Positions 6,289 through 6,965 of a DNA stretch of 6,965 nt are shown here, piece by piece. Position numbers and translations under genes: made by a program. The DNA comes from an uncultured Alphaproteobacteria bacterium (GTDB lineage Bacteria; Pseudomonadota; Alphaproteobacteria; Rs-D84): contig CAMOTP010000039.1 in assembly GCA_946625925.1 (NCBI GenBank), positions 1 through 6,965 on the forward strand, given 5' to 3'. Every line of letters begins with the position of its first letter. Within the stretch, counting starts at the first letter, position 1. The notes below the pieces were generated by a model, which saw only the letters and a list, made by a program, of their open reading frames with translations, searched no databases and was not told where the DNA came from.

Positions 6289-6965
6289 ATGGCAAAAGAA
6301 AAATATGTAAGAACAAAGCCACACGTCAATATTGGTACTATTGGTCACGTTGACCATGGTAAAACAACTTTGACAGCTGCTATCGTTCACTATTATGGTG
6401 TTGGTATTGATGCTCAAAAGGGTGTTGACCAAATCGATAATGCTCCAGAAGAAAAAGCACGTGGAATAACAATTAACACAGCACACGTTGAATATGAAAC
6501 AGAACATCGTCACTATGCTCACGTTGACTGCCCAGGACACGCGGACTATGTTAAAAACATGATTACTGGTGCTGCACAAATGGACGGTGCTATTTTGGTT
6601 GTGGCTGCAACTGATGGTCCAATGCCTCAGACACGCGAACACATCTTGTTGGCACGTCAAGTGGGTATTCCAAAAATCGTTGTTTACTTGAACAAATGTG
6701 ATTTGGCAAACGATCCAGAATTGTTGGAATTGGTTGAAATGGAAATTCGTGAATTGTTGTCTGCTAATGACTTTGATGGCGACAATGCTCCAATCATCCG
6801 TGGTTCTGCTATTTCTGCATTGGAAGAAAAATCTGATGGTTTGGGCAAAGAATCAATTGATGCTTTGTTGAAAGCTTGCGATGAATACATCCCAATGCCA
6901 GAACGTCCAATTGATAAACCTTTCTTGATGCCAATCGAAGACGTGTTCTCTATCACAGGTCGTGG
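6289..6965 (+). CDS. tuf: Elongation factor Tu, N-terminal part (cut by window edge)
   Basis: EF-Tu carries aminoacyl-tRNA to the ribosomal A site as a GTP complex. The window holds 225 complete codons plus two bases, a bit over half of the usual length near 395, and the frame is open to the edge. The whole GTPase domain is visible: GHVDHGKT at 19-26, RGITIN at 58-63, DCPGHAD at 80-86 with catalytic His84, NKCD at 135-138 and SAI at 173-175. The beginning of domain II (KPFLMPIEDVFSITGRG) runs to the edge. The ribosome binding site is the strongest in the window, AAGGAG at 6277-6282, 6 nt before ATG. It is 93 nt downstream of fusA, with a possible promoter of its own in the gap. The truncation is due to the window, not a broken gene. 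Whether this is the only tuf copy cannot be judged. Confidence 0.98.
   Translation, partial: MAKEKYVRTKPHVNIGTIGHVDHGKTTLTAAIVHYYGVGIDAQKGVDQIDNAPEEKARGITINTAHVEYETEHRHYAHVDCPGHADYVKNMITGAAQMDGAILVVAATDGPMPQTREHILLARQVGIPKIVVYLNKCDLANDPELLELVEMEIRELLSANDFDGDNAPIIRGSAISALEEKSDGLGKESIDALLKACDEYIPMPERPIDKPFLMPIEDVFSITGR

Overview
The window is an AT-rich stretch in which every convincing gene lies on the + strand. Its core is a bacterial str operon: rpsL (ribosomal protein S12), rpsG (S7), fusA (EF-G) and the first 225 codons of tuf (EF-Tu), which runs off the right edge. S12 ends its core with an 'IIRGVLDTKGV'-type segment and S7 ends in 'MAEANKAFAHFRW'. Together with the gene order, this best fits an alphaproteobacterium. 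The strong AT bias, the near-exclusive use of TTG for leucine and the large lineage-specific secreted protein suggest an uncultured, host-associated type. That placement is inference.

Layout: (1) 6-2846 is a 946-residue protein with a clean Sec signal peptide, 20 cysteines confined to the first two thirds, two hydrophobic stretches and an Asn/Gly/Pro-rich linker near the C-terminus. I do not recognise its family. (2) 2859-2890 is a strong intrinsic terminator that isolates this gene from what follows. (3) 2891-3180 holds a near-consensus sigma-70-type promoter (TTGACA, 17 bp, TATACT) and a leader RNA of about 145 nt. The leader can fold into a small hairpin at its 5' end and then a long interrupted hairpin of about 26 base pairs. 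(4) 3181-6195 is rpsL-rpsG-fusA. The rpsL-rpsG gap (60 nt) contains two small hairpins where S7 autoregulation would be expected by analogy with E. coli; the rpsG-fusA gap is only 24 nt. (5) 6196-6288 separates fusA from tuf and holds a possible second promoter and a small leader hairpin. (6) 6289-6965 is partial tuf.

The four translation genes work together: S12 and S7 are 30S subunit proteins at the decoding centre and the head, EF-Tu delivers aminoacyl-tRNA, and EF-G drives translocation. All four are conventional and intact as far as they are visible. The parts that deserve attention are the unrecognised secreted protein and the structured rpsL leader. I found no CRISPR array, mobile element, tRNA or rRNA. 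Nothing here proves a new defence or metabolic system.
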